Shown here: positions 63,547-64,000 of the stretch, one piece after another
How positions within the stretch are numbered: the stretch's first letter is position 1
Layout: every line of letters begins with the position of its first letter
Source: Rhizobacter sp. OV335
GTDB lineage: Bacteria; Pseudomonadota; Gammaproteobacteria; Burkholderiales; Burkholderiaceae_C
Direction: 5' to 3'
Length of the DNA: 64,000 nt
Assembly: GCF_900142965.1 (NCBI RefSeq)
Contig: NZ_FRCQ01000002.1
Location: 1-64,000 of the forward strand
Notes under the pieces: model-generated
Told to the model about the DNA's origin: nothing
What the model saw: the letters and a program-made list of their open reading frames with translations, nothing else
Database searches by the model: none
Position numbers and translations under genes: made by a program

Positions 63547-64000
63547 ATGGCCTTGCTGGAAGTGGATCAACTGCGGGTCGAATTCGGCTCGACCGTGGCG
63601 CCGTTCAAGGCGGTCGACGGCGTGAGCCTGCGCATCGACGCGGGCGAGGTGGTGGGCATCGTCGGCGAGTCGGGCTCGGGCAAGAGCGTGACCGCGCTCG
63701 CGCTGATGGGCCTGATCGACGAGCCCGGCCGGGTCTCGGCGCAGACGCTGCGCTTCGACGGCCATGATTTGCTGACGATGCCGCTGAAGCAGCGCCGCCA
63801 GATGCTGGGCCGCGACATCGCGATGATCTTCCAGGATCCGATGAGCAGCCTGAACCCGTGCTTCACGGTGGCCTACCAGCTGATGGAGACGCTGCGCATC
63901 CACGAAGGCGGCTCGAAGAAGGCGCTGCGGGCACGCGCGCTGCAGTTGCTGAAGGACGTCGAGATTCCCGATGCCGAGCGCCGGCTCGATGCCTATCCGC
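63547..64000 (+). CDS. dppD: Dipeptide ABC transporter ATP-binding protein, partial
   Basis: The first 151 residues only; the gene continues beyond the window. Walker [19 protein letters not shown] and Q-loop [18 protein letters not shown] are clear. It is the fourth gene of the dpp operon, 5 bp after dppC; a dppF partner is expected next. Confidence 0.94.
   Translation, partial: MALLEVDQLRVEFGSTVAPFKAVDGVSLRIDAGEVVGIVGESGSGKSVTALALMGLIDEPGRVSAQTLRFDGHDLLTMPLKQRRQMLGRDIAMIFQDPMSSLNPCFTVAYQLMETLRIHEGGSKKALRARALQLLKDVEIPDAERRLDAYP

Overview
The window looks like the chromosome of a high-GC betaproteobacterium of the Burkholderiales, near the Leptothrix/Rubrivivax/Ideonella/Piscinibacter group. 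The evidence is the strong G/C bias at third codon positions, the ptsN-hprK pair, the AEC and Dpp transporters, the rhombosortase and the style of the housekeeping proteins. This is judged by eye; no database search was possible. Genes are densely packed, with many ATGA, GTGA and TGATG stop/start overlaps. I saw no rRNA, tRNA, CRISPR array or prophage. The only mobile DNA is the tail of an IS30-family transposase at the left edge.

Layout: 1-0.3 kb IS30 remnant. 0.4-2.5 kb hprK, ptsN and hpf (nitrogen PTS and ribosome hibernation). 2.8-3.7 kb corA. 3.7-7.1 kb a three-gene lipid-modification operon (FAD oxidoreductase, DUF1365, Cfa-type methyltransferase). 7.5-9.1 kb an exported glutathione peroxidase divergent from a CarH/LitR-like B12 photoreceptor-repressor, with palindromic operator DNA between them. 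9.2-10.5 kb a ferritin-like protein and a heptose-phosphate adenylyltransferase. 10.5-14.8 kb glnE, rhombosortase and an EamA transporter. 15-15.8 kb a nitrilase-family amidase. 15.8-21.4 kb a fructose-type ABC uptake locus (kinase, B, C, A, mutarotase, ROK repressor) with a clear operator. 21.4-23.7 kb a UbiH-type hydroxylase and an EpsD-type PPIase lipoprotein.

23.8-29.9 kb holds the most unusual operon: SPFH/SHOCT protein, double zinc-ribbon DUF4178 protein, DUF350 membrane protein, membrane-anchored aminopropyltransferase and a predicted Tat-exported FAD amine-oxidase-like lipoprotein. It reads as an envelope-associated polyamine system of unknown role. A lone S-adenosylmethionine decarboxylase at 44.1 kb could supply its aminopropyl donor. 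Then come a toxin-antitoxin pair (30.4-30.9), a double-PAS diguanylate cyclase, pepP, a membrane protein, an aldo/keto reductase, a TetR-controlled HlyD/ABC exporter (36.4-40.1), NADH dehydrogenase-2, a TPR-glycosyltransferase, murU-speD and tkt-(TonB-like)-gap (44.6-48.4).

48.6-52.4 kb encodes two tandem subtilisin-like proteases, both ending in GlyGly-CTERM sorting signals. They are the expected clients of the rhombosortase at 11.4-12.0 kb. 52.5-57.5 kb holds a SPOR protein, birA, a SET-domain methyltransferase and topB. The divergent SET/topB gap carries a 37-bp perfectly alternating purine-pyrimidine tract. The right end has a PhnD-like binding protein, a small lipoprotein, an AEC transporter and the dppABCD peptide transporter, which runs off the window in dppD.
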